Assembly: GCA_034509735.1 (NCBI GenBank)
Contig: JACGWO010000005.1
Location: 38,284,479 to 38,348,478, forward strand
Length of the DNA: 64,000 bases
Source: Sesamum alatum
Lineage: Eukaryota > Streptophyta > Magnoliopsida > Lamiales > Pedaliaceae
Direction: 5' to 3'
The stretch's first letter is position 1. The number at the start of each line of letters is the position of its first letter. Shown one piece after another: positions 50,434-64,000 of the stretch. The position numbers and the translations under genes are program-made. The notes below the pieces were generated by a model. That model did no database searches. It was not told the origin of the DNA and saw only the letters and a list, made by a program, of their open reading frames with translations.

Positions 50434-51261
50434 CTGTAGATACAAAAGATCATTTACCCTAAGTCAAGTTTTATAAATAGAGGGAAAAGACCAAGAGAAT
50501 TGCAGATGATAAGGCGGATATTCATCAGCCAGGATCTCTTTCACAAAATGACTCATGCTCAGTTTAGCAACCGAATTAGGATATAAAGTACTACTTACTA
50601 CATCAGTGACGTCTATATGCTTACAGATATCATCACAACAATAAAATACGGAATAATCACTATCAACATTTCATCAATTCTGCTTCCATAGATATAACAT
50701 TTATGCTTCCCCGAGAAGAAACTTGAATCAAGACGTAACAACAAATAAAATTCATAATTCTGAATCTCTGATCCAATCACTAATGCCCAAGGGAGGAAAT
50801 CCAATCACATGAAAATACAAATGACAGATAAACCAACCAGATAATATAATACCAAACAATTCCGCATAACTAGATAGGATTAAAATCAGGTGAAATCGTC
50901 CCCAATCAAAACACGTATCTCTATGATTACGACCAAAACACCAAAAATTCAGAAGAAAAAGAAATCCCTTCTCTTCCAACTCGGAGAAAAATAACAAAGA
51001 ATCCAGTTCATCCAAACGATACTTACAGCAATAAAAAATAAAAAATTCCAACACCGGAATTCACACCAAGTTGTTTATCAATAGCAATCAAGAAAAACTA
51101 CTACTCTGGACAACGATGGAGCTCGAAAGCAGAATCCAGTTTTGTGAAGTTTCTTGAAAGCGATTAAATACAAATTTAGTGCGGAGTAGTGAATTAAATT
51201 CTGTGGATAACGAGAAACTCAGAAAAAAAAAAAACAAAAAAAAAAAGTTGTTGGAATTTAC
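50434..51261 (-). other. Probable 5'UTR intron of the F-box gene
   Basis: On the reverse strand a donor (CCAG|GTAAATTCC at 51262/51261) follows a leader rich in (GA/CT)n, and an acceptor (ATCTACAG|GTAATTG at 50434/50433) lies 43 bases upstream of the start codon. The intron would be 828 bases. Many plant single-coding-exon genes have such leader introns, but no transcript evidence is available here. Confidence 0.5.
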
Positions 51262-51613
51262 CTGGTATGGATCACGCAAGAGAGAGAGAGAGAGGAGGGA
51301 GAATGATTGGGAAAGGAGAGAGAAACGGAGGCGGGGCGGCCCTTTTCTTGTGGAATTTATTTATTAGAAGATAGAAATGTTTAGATATTTATGTGGGGGG
51401 TACTTTTGAAATTATATAATTTTTGTGTGCTTTTATTGGAAATGTTACTGTAAAAAGGGCTGTGTGAATAACTTTTTAATAAAAAGGTCACGTGGACGTT
51501 AATAAAAAATTGAGAAAAATTGTATCATTTGCACCGTATTATAGGGCTCTTTGTATCATATTTTTTCTAACTGACAAAAAATAATAACATATAAGCAGTT
51601 TATCGGAACTTCT

Positions 51614-51873
51614 TCTTATCTTGAATTTCTTCGTATGATAGCCATTTTTTGTCCTATATATTTTGTTATATTTTTTATTCTTATCTTGAATTTCTTCGTA
51701 TGATAGCCATTTTTTGTCCTATATATTTTGTTATATTTTTTATTCTTATCTTGAATTTCTTCGTATGATAGCCATTTTTTGTCCTATATATTTTGTTATA
51801 TTTTTTATTCTTATCTTGAATTTCTTCGTATGATAGCCATTTTTTGTCCTATATATTTTGTTATATTTTTTAT
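51614..51873. repeat. Tandem array, four copies of a 65-bp unit
   Basis: The 65-base unit starts 'tcttatcttgaatttcttcg' and includes 'tatgatagccattttttgtc'. 'cttatc' recurs at 51615, 51680, 51745 and 51810, an exact 65-base period. The copies look identical as written, so the array is very young or still varying in copy number. It lies about 350 bases upstream of the F-box gene's leader. Confidence 0.95.
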
Positions 51874-52280
51874 CCAACAATACGTGCATTTCACGTGATG
51901 TTTTTTCCTCTGAAAACCTCCCCCTCCCTCCACATGGCTATTTCGTCCCAAATTTATTGAGAGTACAAAAAATGCAACAAACATTTAGACATGAGACAAA
52001 CACGACTATTTTAGAGAACATGACACTATTTCTGCAGAACACCCTAAAATGCGAAACAAAAAATCGCAATTAACTTGATTCCTTATATTCTTTTTGTAAT
52101 TGAGATAAACACAAACATATTTTTTAAAAACATTGATGAAAAACAAATGGAAGATTAAAGTGATGACGATAGTAAGACAATTACTATAGATAGAATTTGG
52201 CAATGGAGTCAGTTGTGCCAAAGGTTGAGAAAACACGACTTTATTCCGACTCCAACAATCGTCCTCCTCGTCATTGTTAT

Positions 52281-52388
52281 AACATACATCAATTGGAACA
52301 CTGTAAATAGGTTGTTCTCTGGCTACGTTACAACAACATACATCAATTGGAACACTGTAAATAGGTTGTTCTCTGGCTACGTTACAAC
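52281..52388. repeat. 54-bp tandem duplication
   Basis: Two exact copies (52281-52334 and 52335-52388) start 'aacatacatcaattggaaca' and end 'ctctggctacgttacaac'. They lie in the 3' flank of the IPMDH gene. Confidence 0.9.
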
Positions 52389-52613
52389 ATTCACTGCTAC
52401 AAAAAGCAACCGAAATCCTACACCAACTTAACAAAAATCAGAACACCTATTTCCATCGTCCTTCTACTTTAGCCGAATAATGTTTCTGAAGATCTTGAGA
52501 TCCAACAGATGGGATTTCGACTTCAATTGCGACAAGGGTTGATCATGGAGAAAAACATAAAAAGAAACAATATGATACCTTCATCAAAGGGTTCTATGGC
52601 TAGACGATAACTT

Positions 52614-56708
<4,095 letters not shown>

Positions 56709-57332
56709 TGTCAGTTAGCAGTGAGTGAGAGTGCTGACTGCGCCGTTTCGCCTTAAGTTCCAAATGGGCTGAGGTTGAGTTTGGGCCGCCATTTGTACTC
56801 TCAGAAACACTTTCCAAAATCAATTATTGTTAGTCCGTATGGGTATGGCACAATAAAAACATGTTTCTATAATAATTTTAAATTTTAAAACAAAATTAAG
56901 GCGTACCACATATATTTTTTCTAGCCCAACAACCAAATTCAGTCTAAATTCAAGTTAAGGAGTCGAGCCCACCTCAACCTAGCAAAATCAATCTTCTTGT
57001 GCAAACACAATTGACAGACAACAAGATAATAAATCAATCAACTCGGTCTTTAGAATCTGCTAACTGGGTAATACCAAAAAACACAAGGTTAATACCAGCA
57101 GGCGCAATACCGTACAGTAAGGCAGTTTCATCAGTCGTATTCCACATTACCTTAAAAGAGTATCAGCATGAATGTTGTAATTAGTTGGGTGCGGTTGAAA
57201 GCAACGAGTAACCAACACACATCTCTTCTCGATTAGCGTGGTAAGACCCATTGATGCTGGCATATATCTTATAGGATAATCTCAACAGCTGGAAAAATAT
57301 TAATTTTTGGAAAAATAAATATTATTGAGATC

Positions 57333-57648
57333 TTGGAGATATATCAACCACCTTCAACCGACTCTCAATTCGTTCTTACCAGCTCTGAGTCTTCATCCCT
57401 TTATTCAAGGACTGCTAAGGCTGCATTTTGCCATAGGGAGGCTAACAAAGCTGTCGATATTTTTGTACTATCAACAACAACTCTTTTGATACCAGACATA
57501 ACTTTTGAAGACTTTTCTTCTTTTGCTGAAAATATTGTACTAAATGATGCATCTTTTACTTCAATTAGACATACGACCTCCCCAATTATATTATGTTTTG
57601 ATCTATATTAATATATAATGCTATTTCTGTTCCCAAAAAAAAAATAAA
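57333..57648 (+). pseudogene. Relic of a LINE-type retrotransposon RNase H/3' end
   Basis: The 92-codon frame includes KAAFCHREANKAVDIFVLST, close to the H-x-x-REAN-x-x-AD-x-LA signature at the end of the RNase H domain in plant non-LTR retrotransposons and related gene fragments. The frame stops at 57611 and is followed within about 25 bases by an A-rich stretch (57634-57648), as at a LINE 3' end. Only this fragment is visible; no upstream reverse transcriptase is present, so the copy is 5'-truncated and inactive. Confidence 0.5.
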
Positions 57649-58108
57649 AATCGCACATGTTAGTTCCACTCAAATTCTCTAATTCTTTACACATTCTGCA
57701 TGTATTTTCAGCATCATTACTCTTTTCAACACTCCATTATCAAAATACATAATTTATTCATCGCAATCTCAAAATTTTGCTTGAGTTTTCTATCTTTTGA
57801 ATTATTACCGAATTAAGTAAGTATTAATCATGTTTTACAGGTTAGCCCTATTATAATATTAAGATTTTCAAAAGAAATTCTTGGATCATGGTAGTGCTAT
57901 TGGATCGAGTATGCATCAAATATGTATTATTTCATAAATATATATTTTAATTAAATAAAAAATATTAAAATTTATCGAGGACAAAATTAGATAAGAAATA
58001 GAACGTAAAAATAGAGAAAATAAAAAATTGGTGAAATTATTTAAAAAAATTGATATGACTGGATTGCCTTCGGGGTTGAACATTATTATGGACCTTTCTT
58101 ATTTTAAT

Positions 58109-58743
58109 GGGTTAATTACACTAACCTCTCCTATTACTACGGGAATATACAAATTCCTCCCTCTTACTATCAACATTACATAAATTTTCATTTCAAAGAT
58201 ATTCACATTACAAATTGTCCATTCCGTTAGTCAACTTAATGGATTTTGCTGATGCCATAAAAAAATTTGGTTTAAAATTCCTATAATACCCTCAACCTGA
58301 ATAACTCTATTTTTTATGACTTAAATACCCCTTTGGTGTAATTTGTTATTTTTAAATTTAAAAAGGGTGCATATTTGTAACTTTTAGTATATTATTTTAT
58401 ACTATTTTTTTAATCACATACTGTGTATGTGTAGGTTGTGACATTAATTTCTATTCCTAACAATCATTAAGCTTGTAAATTTTGTTGAAATTATATTATT
58501 TTATAGAAAATAAAGCTTATATTTTGGAAAAAAATACTTGAAGATATTTTGGTCCACTTCTATTTTCAAGTTTATTGAATTATTTTTAGTTTTATAAACG
58601 GAGGGCAAAATGGTCATTTAAGCATATACACCGTTAAATTTGACTAAGACATGTTAGTCAGAGGGGGCAGTCTGTAATTTTCATAGTAAGAGGGGGAAAT
58701 TTGTATATTTTCATAATAGCAGGGGAGGTCAGTGTAATTAAAC
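58109..58743. mobile_element. MULE-type MITE, sister copy of 47520-48358
   Basis: The 635-bp element begins GGGTTAATTACACTAACC and ends GTCAGTGTAATTAAACC. Many interior blocks match the 47520-48358 copy (for example 'ataccctcaacctgaataac', then 'tctattttttatgacttaaa'), with about 200 bases less in the middle. Flanks are TATTTTAAT (58100-58108) and TTTTTTAAT (58744-58752), 8 of 9 identical. Confidence 0.8.
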
Positions 58744-59244
58744 CTTTTTTAATACACACATTCATCACACTTGCACACCCATCAAATTTGAAATTTTGAT
58801 GGGAGCAAAGTGTAATTTTTCAAATTTAAGGGTGAAATGTGCAAAGGAAGTGATCCAAACTCGCTCGAGCTGTTTGTTGCGGAGATTGAAGTTTTCCTTC
58901 ATTCAATTAAATAAACCTGGAATCAGCCCAGAAGTACATAATCTCGTGAGAATAGCAACATGTACAAAATATGTTCGACGAAATGACTCTGAAAGAGTAT
59001 TAGAGACCTACAACCCATCCCCAAAAGGTTATCTCATGCAATACTCTTTCCCATCACCTCAACTGGCCCCCTGTAATCGGCCTCAGACTCAGAGAGGTTT
59101 TTGACCCGTAAAAACGAAGCGGGTTTATGGGTTTTATTTTCAGAAATGCCGTTTTGGTGGATCTTTTAGATTTTCAGCAAGGGTTCTTCAATTTCCGCGG
59201 CTTGAGCACAGATGCTGCGAGATGGGTTTCGAGGGAATTGACAA

Positions 59245-59619
59245 ATGGTTGCAGAGATTGAAGTTGAAGACGAGCAATGGGAATTAACAGTTTCAAACAT
59301 TCCTTCCTTCCCATCGATTCTTCTATTGCATCAAACTAATCCCAAGTTATGCTTTCTTCAATCACCTCCCAAGCTCGCCATTTCCGCTTATACCGCTCAG
59401 TTGTTCTTTCACACCTTCACACACTCCTCTTTTACCACACCTCTCCTCGCAGAAACCCTCTGTTTGCTCCCAAACCCACGTCGGAGTCAGCTCAAAATCG
59501 CCCGAAGTCCGATCTTTTCACGAGTCCGGCTTCGACCCACTTCAATTGTTCGGACTTTGAGCTGGATACAGTTCTTGAAACCCTCAGTTGTTATGCGAAT
59601 GACTGGAAGGTTGCATTAG
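59245..59619 (+). promoter_or_regulatory. Overlapping upstream open frame before the PPR start
   Basis: An ATG at 59245 opens a 124-codon frame that is out of register with the PPR frame and runs 271 bases into it. Two more ATGs, at 59212 and 59222, open short frames. The long frame shows no domain and looks like a shadow, but its ATG precedes the PPR ATG, so if it is in the mRNA it could lower PPR translation. Alternatively the true transcript starts downstream of these ATGs. Confidence 0.35.
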
Positions 59620-60785
59620 AGTTCTTCAACTGGGTTGAAAACCATTCCAGTTTTCAGCACACCACTCAGACATTTAACCGGATTATTGACATTCTTGGTA
59701 AGTTTTTCGAGTTTGATACTGCCTGGAATCTGATTGAAAGAATGAGAAAAAGTCCATCTTCTGCACCTGATCATACAACGTTCCGGGTGTTATGTAAGCG
59801 TTATGTCTCTGCTCACCTCGTTAAGGAAGCAATTGATGCGTTCTGTAGATTGGATGAGTTTAATTTGAGGGATGAAACTTCGTTCTCGAACTTGATTGAT
59901 GCTTTGTGTGAGTACAAGCATGTGATAGAAGCTGAAGAACTGTGCTTTAAGAAAAATAGGGATAATGAGTATGATGGCAAACTGTTTGGGTTTAATGTGG
60001 AAAGTACGAAAATTTATAATATGATTCTACGTGGTTGGTTTAAGATGAAATGGTGGAGGAAGTGTAGGGAGTTTTGGGAGGAGATGGATAAAAGGGGTGT
60101 GAGGAAAGACTTGTATTCATACTCGATATATATGGACATTCAGTGCAAGTGTGGGAAGCCATGGAAGGCGGTAAAGTTGTACAAGGAGATGAGGAAGAAG
60201 GGTATTCAGTTGGATGTGGTGGCATACAACACTGTAATTCGTGCTATTGGGATTTCTGAGGGGGTTGATATGGCCGTGAGGCTTTACAAAGAGATGATTG
60301 AATTGCGCTGCCAACCAAATGTTGTAACTTTTAACACAATTCTAAAGCTGTTGTGTGAGAACGGGAGGTATAGAGAGGCACATAAAGTCCTCGATCTGAT
60401 GACTAAGAAGGGTTGTCAGCCGGATATAGTTACATATCATTGCTTCTTCATGTGCCTTGAAAAGCCCCGTGAGATTCTTAAATTGTTTGATAGGATGATT
60501 GAAAGTGGTATTCGACCGAGGATGGACACATATGTTATGCTCATGAGGAAGTTTGGAAGATGGGGTTTCCTCCGGCCAGTGTTTCTTGTCTGGAAGAAGA
60601 TGGAGGAGCATGGACTGAGCCCAGATGAGTTTGCATACAATGCTTTAATTGATGCTCTGCTGCAGAAAGGTTTGGTTGATATGGCACGCAAGTATGATGA
60701 AGAGATGTTATTGAAAGGGCTTTCAGCTAAACCAAGAGCTGAATTGCAAACCACAATGGATAGTGATGGACCCAGCAATGCGTAA
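59349..60785 (+). CDS. Mitochondrial pentatricopeptide repeat (PPR) protein, P class
   Basis: This is an intronless frame of 478 residues starting MLSSITSQARHFRLYRSVVL. The first 40 residues are Arg/Ser/Leu-rich with no acidic residues, as in a mitochondrial presequence. From about residue 104 to 463 there are roughly ten 35-residue PPR motifs, for example about 221-255, 256-290 (DLYSYSIYMDIQCKCGKPWK), 291-325 (VAYNTVIRAIGISEGVDMAV), 326-360 (VTFNTILKLLCENGRYREAH) and 429-463 (AYNALIDALLQKGLVDMARK). No E, DYW or SMR domain follows, so it belongs to the P class, which usually binds organelle RNA for stabilising, splicing or translating it. The RNA target cannot be deduced here. It probably matches Arabidopsis At1g80550 (from memory). 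Lack of introns is usual for the family. Confidence 0.92.
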   Translation: MLSSITSQARHFRLYRSVVLSHLHTLLFYHTSPRRNPLFAPKPTSESAQNRPKSDLFTSPASTHFNCSDFELDTVLETLSCYANDWKVALEFFNWVENHSSFQHTTQTFNRIIDILGKFFEFDTAWNLIERMRKSPSSAPDHTTFRVLCKRYVSAHLVKEAIDAFCRLDEFNLRDETSFSNLIDALCEYKHVIEAEELCFKKNRDNEYDGKLFGFNVESTKIYNMILRGWFKMKWWRKCREFWEEMDKRGVRKDLYSYSIYMDIQCKCGKPWKAVKLYKEMRKKGIQLDVVAYNTVIRAIGISEGVDMAVRLYKEMIELRCQPNVVTFNTILKLLCENGRYREAHKVLDLMTKKGCQPDIVTYHCFFMCLEKPREILKLFDRMIESGIRPRMDTYVMLMRKFGRWGFLRPVFLVWKKMEEHGLSPDEFAYNALIDALLQKGLVDMARKYDEEMLLKGLSAKPRAELQTTMDSDGPSNA

Positions 60786-63700
60786 TTTTCTTACGTCAGT
60801 TCATATGTGAGAGTCTCCATCTCATGCCCACTTAAGATAGCTAAGTGAACTTATGACCAGAATAAGAAAATAAGTAAACTATGAAGGGTTGCAAAGTTGG
60901 ATTGGTGGTTGCTATGGGCAAAGATATCTGCTTGTATTGATCTTCATGGGGGAACCTTTACTGAGAGCCAACTCTAGTGATCATATCTATCAGCCATTTC
61001 TCGTCTGAACCAGAAGTTCATGTTTTGGAAGTGCTGCAAGCTGGTACTAACACGTGAAATTTAGCTTAGCGCTGACAAGACCATTCTGAAGTCAAACACA
61101 GGTTTGCAAGAGCCTCACAATGTTCTGTGTACATCTTCTATTTTTCAGCTCAATGTTCTAATGTCATATTATGTTTTCACATTTTGCATAACTACTTTGT
61201 TAAATCTATAACCTTCTTGCTTGAACCTCATTTCAAATTGTACACTGGAGTTGCACACTTAGTGATTAAAATTTGAACTAGTTGAAAATTTGAGCTGATA
61301 TGTTATATTGACTGACATGTAATACTGTGGATAAAAAATGCTGTGGATCAAAATGCTTGTATTAAAATTTTAGGGCCATATAGTTAGCTGGGTGAGTTTC
61401 TCTGCGTTCTTTCCTTTTTTTGGGTCATAAGGAAAGAATAATCTTCAGCGCATTTTGTATTTTGTATCATACGACTGCATCCCCAGATGAACTTTGTCTC
61501 CGCAATCAAGGATGAGGCAAAGCAAGCGTCTTCACTACCTTGAGTTCTTAGTTAGATGGGCCTCTTATCATATTTCCAACTTGTTGTCAAGGAAGAAACA
61601 AATAATAGTTAAAGATGTACCTGTTCATTAAACTTGATGGTGTTGAAGTGAAAATGGGGACTTATTTACTTGATTGCATCTGGAGATGTTTTTGTAAGAT
61701 TTTCGGAATTTGGTTCAATGAATTTTATACCAACTATTTTCAATTCAAAATCTTATAGTAAAATAATTTCTAAAATCCTGCAGTCTGACAAGACTATTTT
61801 CAAGAAAGTTCACAAAATAAACAGTCATAGGAAACTTATAAAAGTTTTATTTTCCCTCTTATGTACATGTTGAGATTCTTACCATAAACTTTTGTTTCAG
61901 GAACACAGAAGATGAAGATGGCTCTCTGATCCAGTTGCCAGTAAATGACATTTCCATGGGCTTAATGGTGCCTCTGCCTCTTTTCATCAGCCAAAAAGGA
62001 GAGATAGTCCTCCAAGATACCAATGGTACATTATCGGCTACAATAGCAACTGCATCAACGCCACAATTCTTCACTCACAGCCATCATATACAGCCACTAA
62101 CGAGTTGTTTTTATCAACGTGAAGAATGTGAATTTGTGATAGACGTGAAATGTGCATCCAGCCCCACGCTATAAAACATGCAACACAAACTGTTCACTCA
62201 ATAAAGAATGAAGACAATGTCATACTATCCGATGCTTATGGATTTGGCAATCCCCTTACTTCAGCAGGTAAACCTATATCTCTGAAAATTTTGCCTTCAA
62301 TTTGGACTATGAATGTGCTATCCTGCCAAGGTCGTTGACAAGCACCCGCTCAATCCACCCTCCTTATTATACTAACCGTCCCCATGATTTCTACTGGGAC
62401 ATAATTGTCACACCGCCAATAATCCTCTCACGCGCGCACCTTGGAGTGTCTTGGTGTCACAATCCATCGTTTATGAGTGAAAAAATGTGTTTCTTTCCTT
62501 TTCTATTATATTAGTATAGATGTATGAGTTTACTTTCTTCTGGACTATTTTGTGTATGGACGGTACTTTTGTTGCTTGCTTCCTGTTAGAAAAAGAACAT
62601 GTCCAAACTGCACTTCATCACTTCACATCAGCAATGTGAAATGATGAAATGCCAACGGACACCTATAACTACTATGTCCTACATATTATTATAATATATT
62701 AGCCGTCGTGGCACATCGTTCCTGCGTGTATATAAATAATTTTTTTATGCTTTAAAATATATAATATATAAGAATAAAATATATAAACTAAAACATCACA
62801 TTAAAAAAAAGAAGGAAAGAAAGAAAAAATTAATTAATTAATTAGTTAATATGAAATGTGCAAAGTTGAATAAAATAGTTATCTTATAAGTTGAGGGTTA
62901 TTTTTGACATTACACAAAAGTGGTGCGAAGGTGTCATTAATCATCATTTGTGATTAAAAAGTATAATAGTACATTGTCAAGAAAAGCCAACAAATTGAGG
63001 GTCAACGTCAACCTACATGGGAGCATTTAAAATATGGGCGTGCCAGAATCTTTTTGCTACATGAAAATACATTGGCCACAATATCTTATAAATACTTCTA
63101 TTAATAACACATGGCTTGCTTTTAAATTATAATTAATAAATCACAGTCAATAACATATATATAGATGTATTTAATAAGAATTAAGTTACAAAATAAATGT
63201 ATCATTGTATCATAAATATAATATATGTAGATGCACATAAAATAGGCTTAGTTGCAATTTTCGTCCTCTGATTATTAATATATGATGTTTTTAGTCTTTT
63301 ATATTGCACTGTAAAATAGTTCTGCATATTTTTAATTTTTCCTTGTTCAGGATACATTTAGCTAGAAAGTTTAGAATTGGGTGGAAAGTCTCATGTGCCT
63401 TGCACGTGCTGGTGGAAGACCAACGAGGATTTTAAATTTTTTGGCCAAGTGTGTCCTAAACTCATGAAAATTAAAAATATATAGGACTATTTTACAACCC
63501 TAACAATATAAAGGCCAAAATGTTAAACAAACATAATTGCAGGATGAAAAAAATGCAATTAAACCCATGAAATGTACACTAGTTACTACTTTCATCATAT
63601 TGTACACATTATGTACTTATACATGTATTCTAACTACAAAATAAAACAATACATATCTTTTTAATTATTTCTCTTATTCATTTGATTTTATCTCTCTCTC

Positions 63701-64000
63701 TCTCTCCTTATTTTTTTTTAAGTGAAAGCGATGAATATTATTAATTGAACTAAATCGATTAGAATCAGCCCTGTCGACTATCAATCTCTAATAGAGATAA
63801 TTACAACAATTACATTGATTAACAATATTACATAAATAAAATCTAAACAATCCCTTACTATAACAATATATAAATAATTCTACTATACAGTAGACTATCG
63901 TCCCACGTATTAATGGGAATTCAAACCCATTAACCTTAACCACTAACCAAGAAATCATTTGTAAAACAATACATATCAAACACAAACAAAAAATAAAAAA
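60786..64000. other. Right-end region with no supported complete gene
   Basis: It begins with the PPR 3' flank. A reverse-strand open stretch at 61859-62074 has codon use that looks protein-like (VAIVADNVPLVSWRTISPFW) and ends in a possible donor site, but it lacks an ATG, and the same bases are open on the forward strand too. I therefore leave it uncalled. A SINE-like copy lies at 63721-63961; a (CT)n run at about 63691-63706 and AT-rich spacer make up the rest. Confidence 0.5.
63721..63961 (-). mobile_element. SINE-like copy, reverse orientation
   Basis: Nearly the same sequence as the copy at 18974-19250 ('agtgaaagcgatgaat', 'attaattgaactaaatcg', 'ctctaatagagataattaca', 'actatacagtagactatcgt'). 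On the reverse strand it starts with the tRNA-like head ('ggttagtggttaaggttaat', then 'gggtttgaattccc' as a B-box-like element). It lies between a T-rich run on its left and AT-rich sequence on its right. Confidence 0.65.

Larger units (their letters stand above)
50391..52613. other. 5' region of F-box gene and tandem-repeat-rich spacer
   Basis: It contains the probable 5'UTR intron (50434-51261) and GA-rich leader of the F-box gene, an AT-rich promoter, a 4 x 65-bp array (51614-51873), a 2 x 54-bp duplication (52281-52388), and the 3' flank of the IPMDH gene. I see no further gene. Confidence 0.6.
56709..59221. other. Intergenic region between divergent IPMDH and PPR genes
   Basis: It holds the two promoters, a LINE-type RNase H relic with an A-rich end (57333-57648) and a MULE-type MITE (58109-58743). 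Nothing else is evident. Confidence 0.6.

Overview
This is nuclear DNA from a flowering plant, almost certainly a eudicot. It has intron-containing genes with GT-AG splice sites, organelle-targeted proteins encoded in the nucleus, plant-only families (AP2/ERF, PPR, extensin-like) and very AT-rich intergenic DNA full of small transposons. The species cannot be read from the sequence alone. There is one scaffold gap of exactly 500 N (23518-24017).

Eight protein-coding genes are supported. Left to right: a secreted proline-rich/extensin-like protein (7307-8416, +); mitochondrial ribosomal protein uS15m (9813-13640, -, 5 exons, 449 aa); an uncharacterised plant protein with a basic/coiled-coil middle and a C-terminal DLN motif (25178-28866, +, 5 exons, 256 aa); an AP2/ERF transcription factor with a C-terminal EAR-like motif (34255-35118, -); plastid acetylornithine aminotransferase (42307-45077, -, 3 exons, 451 aa); an F-box/LRR protein (48987-50390, -, one coding exon and a probable 5'UTR intron); plastid 3-isopropylmalate dehydrogenase (52614-56708, -, 11 exons, 405 aa); and a mitochondrial PPR protein (59349-60785, +). 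Exon boundaries were rebuilt by hand from splice signals. Each multi-exon model keeps its frame from ATG to stop.

From memory of the Arabidopsis annotation, the last seven genes match the At1g80550-At1g80620 block (PPR, IPMDH, F-box/LRR, ERF, acetylornithine aminotransferase, unknown protein, S15). This looks like conserved microsynteny with one small local change of order. The genes do not form one pathway. Two make amino-acid biosynthesis enzymes of the plastid (arginine and leucine), two act in mitochondrial gene expression, and two are regulators.

The intergenic DNA is mostly short non-autonomous transposons. The clearest family has termini like GGGTAAATTACA, often long terminal inverted repeats, and 9-bp target duplications (seven copies, four exact), which points to Mutator-like MITEs. 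A 398-bp CACTA-type hairpin element lies upstream of the ERF gene. A tRNA-derived SINE-like family has at least seven copies in both orientations. Other items are plastid DNA fragments beside the assembly gap, a LINE RNase H relic, a 4 x 65-bp tandem array and several exact duplications of 54-93 bp. I saw no CRISPR, operon or other prokaryote-type system, and nothing that is convincingly a new multi-gene system.
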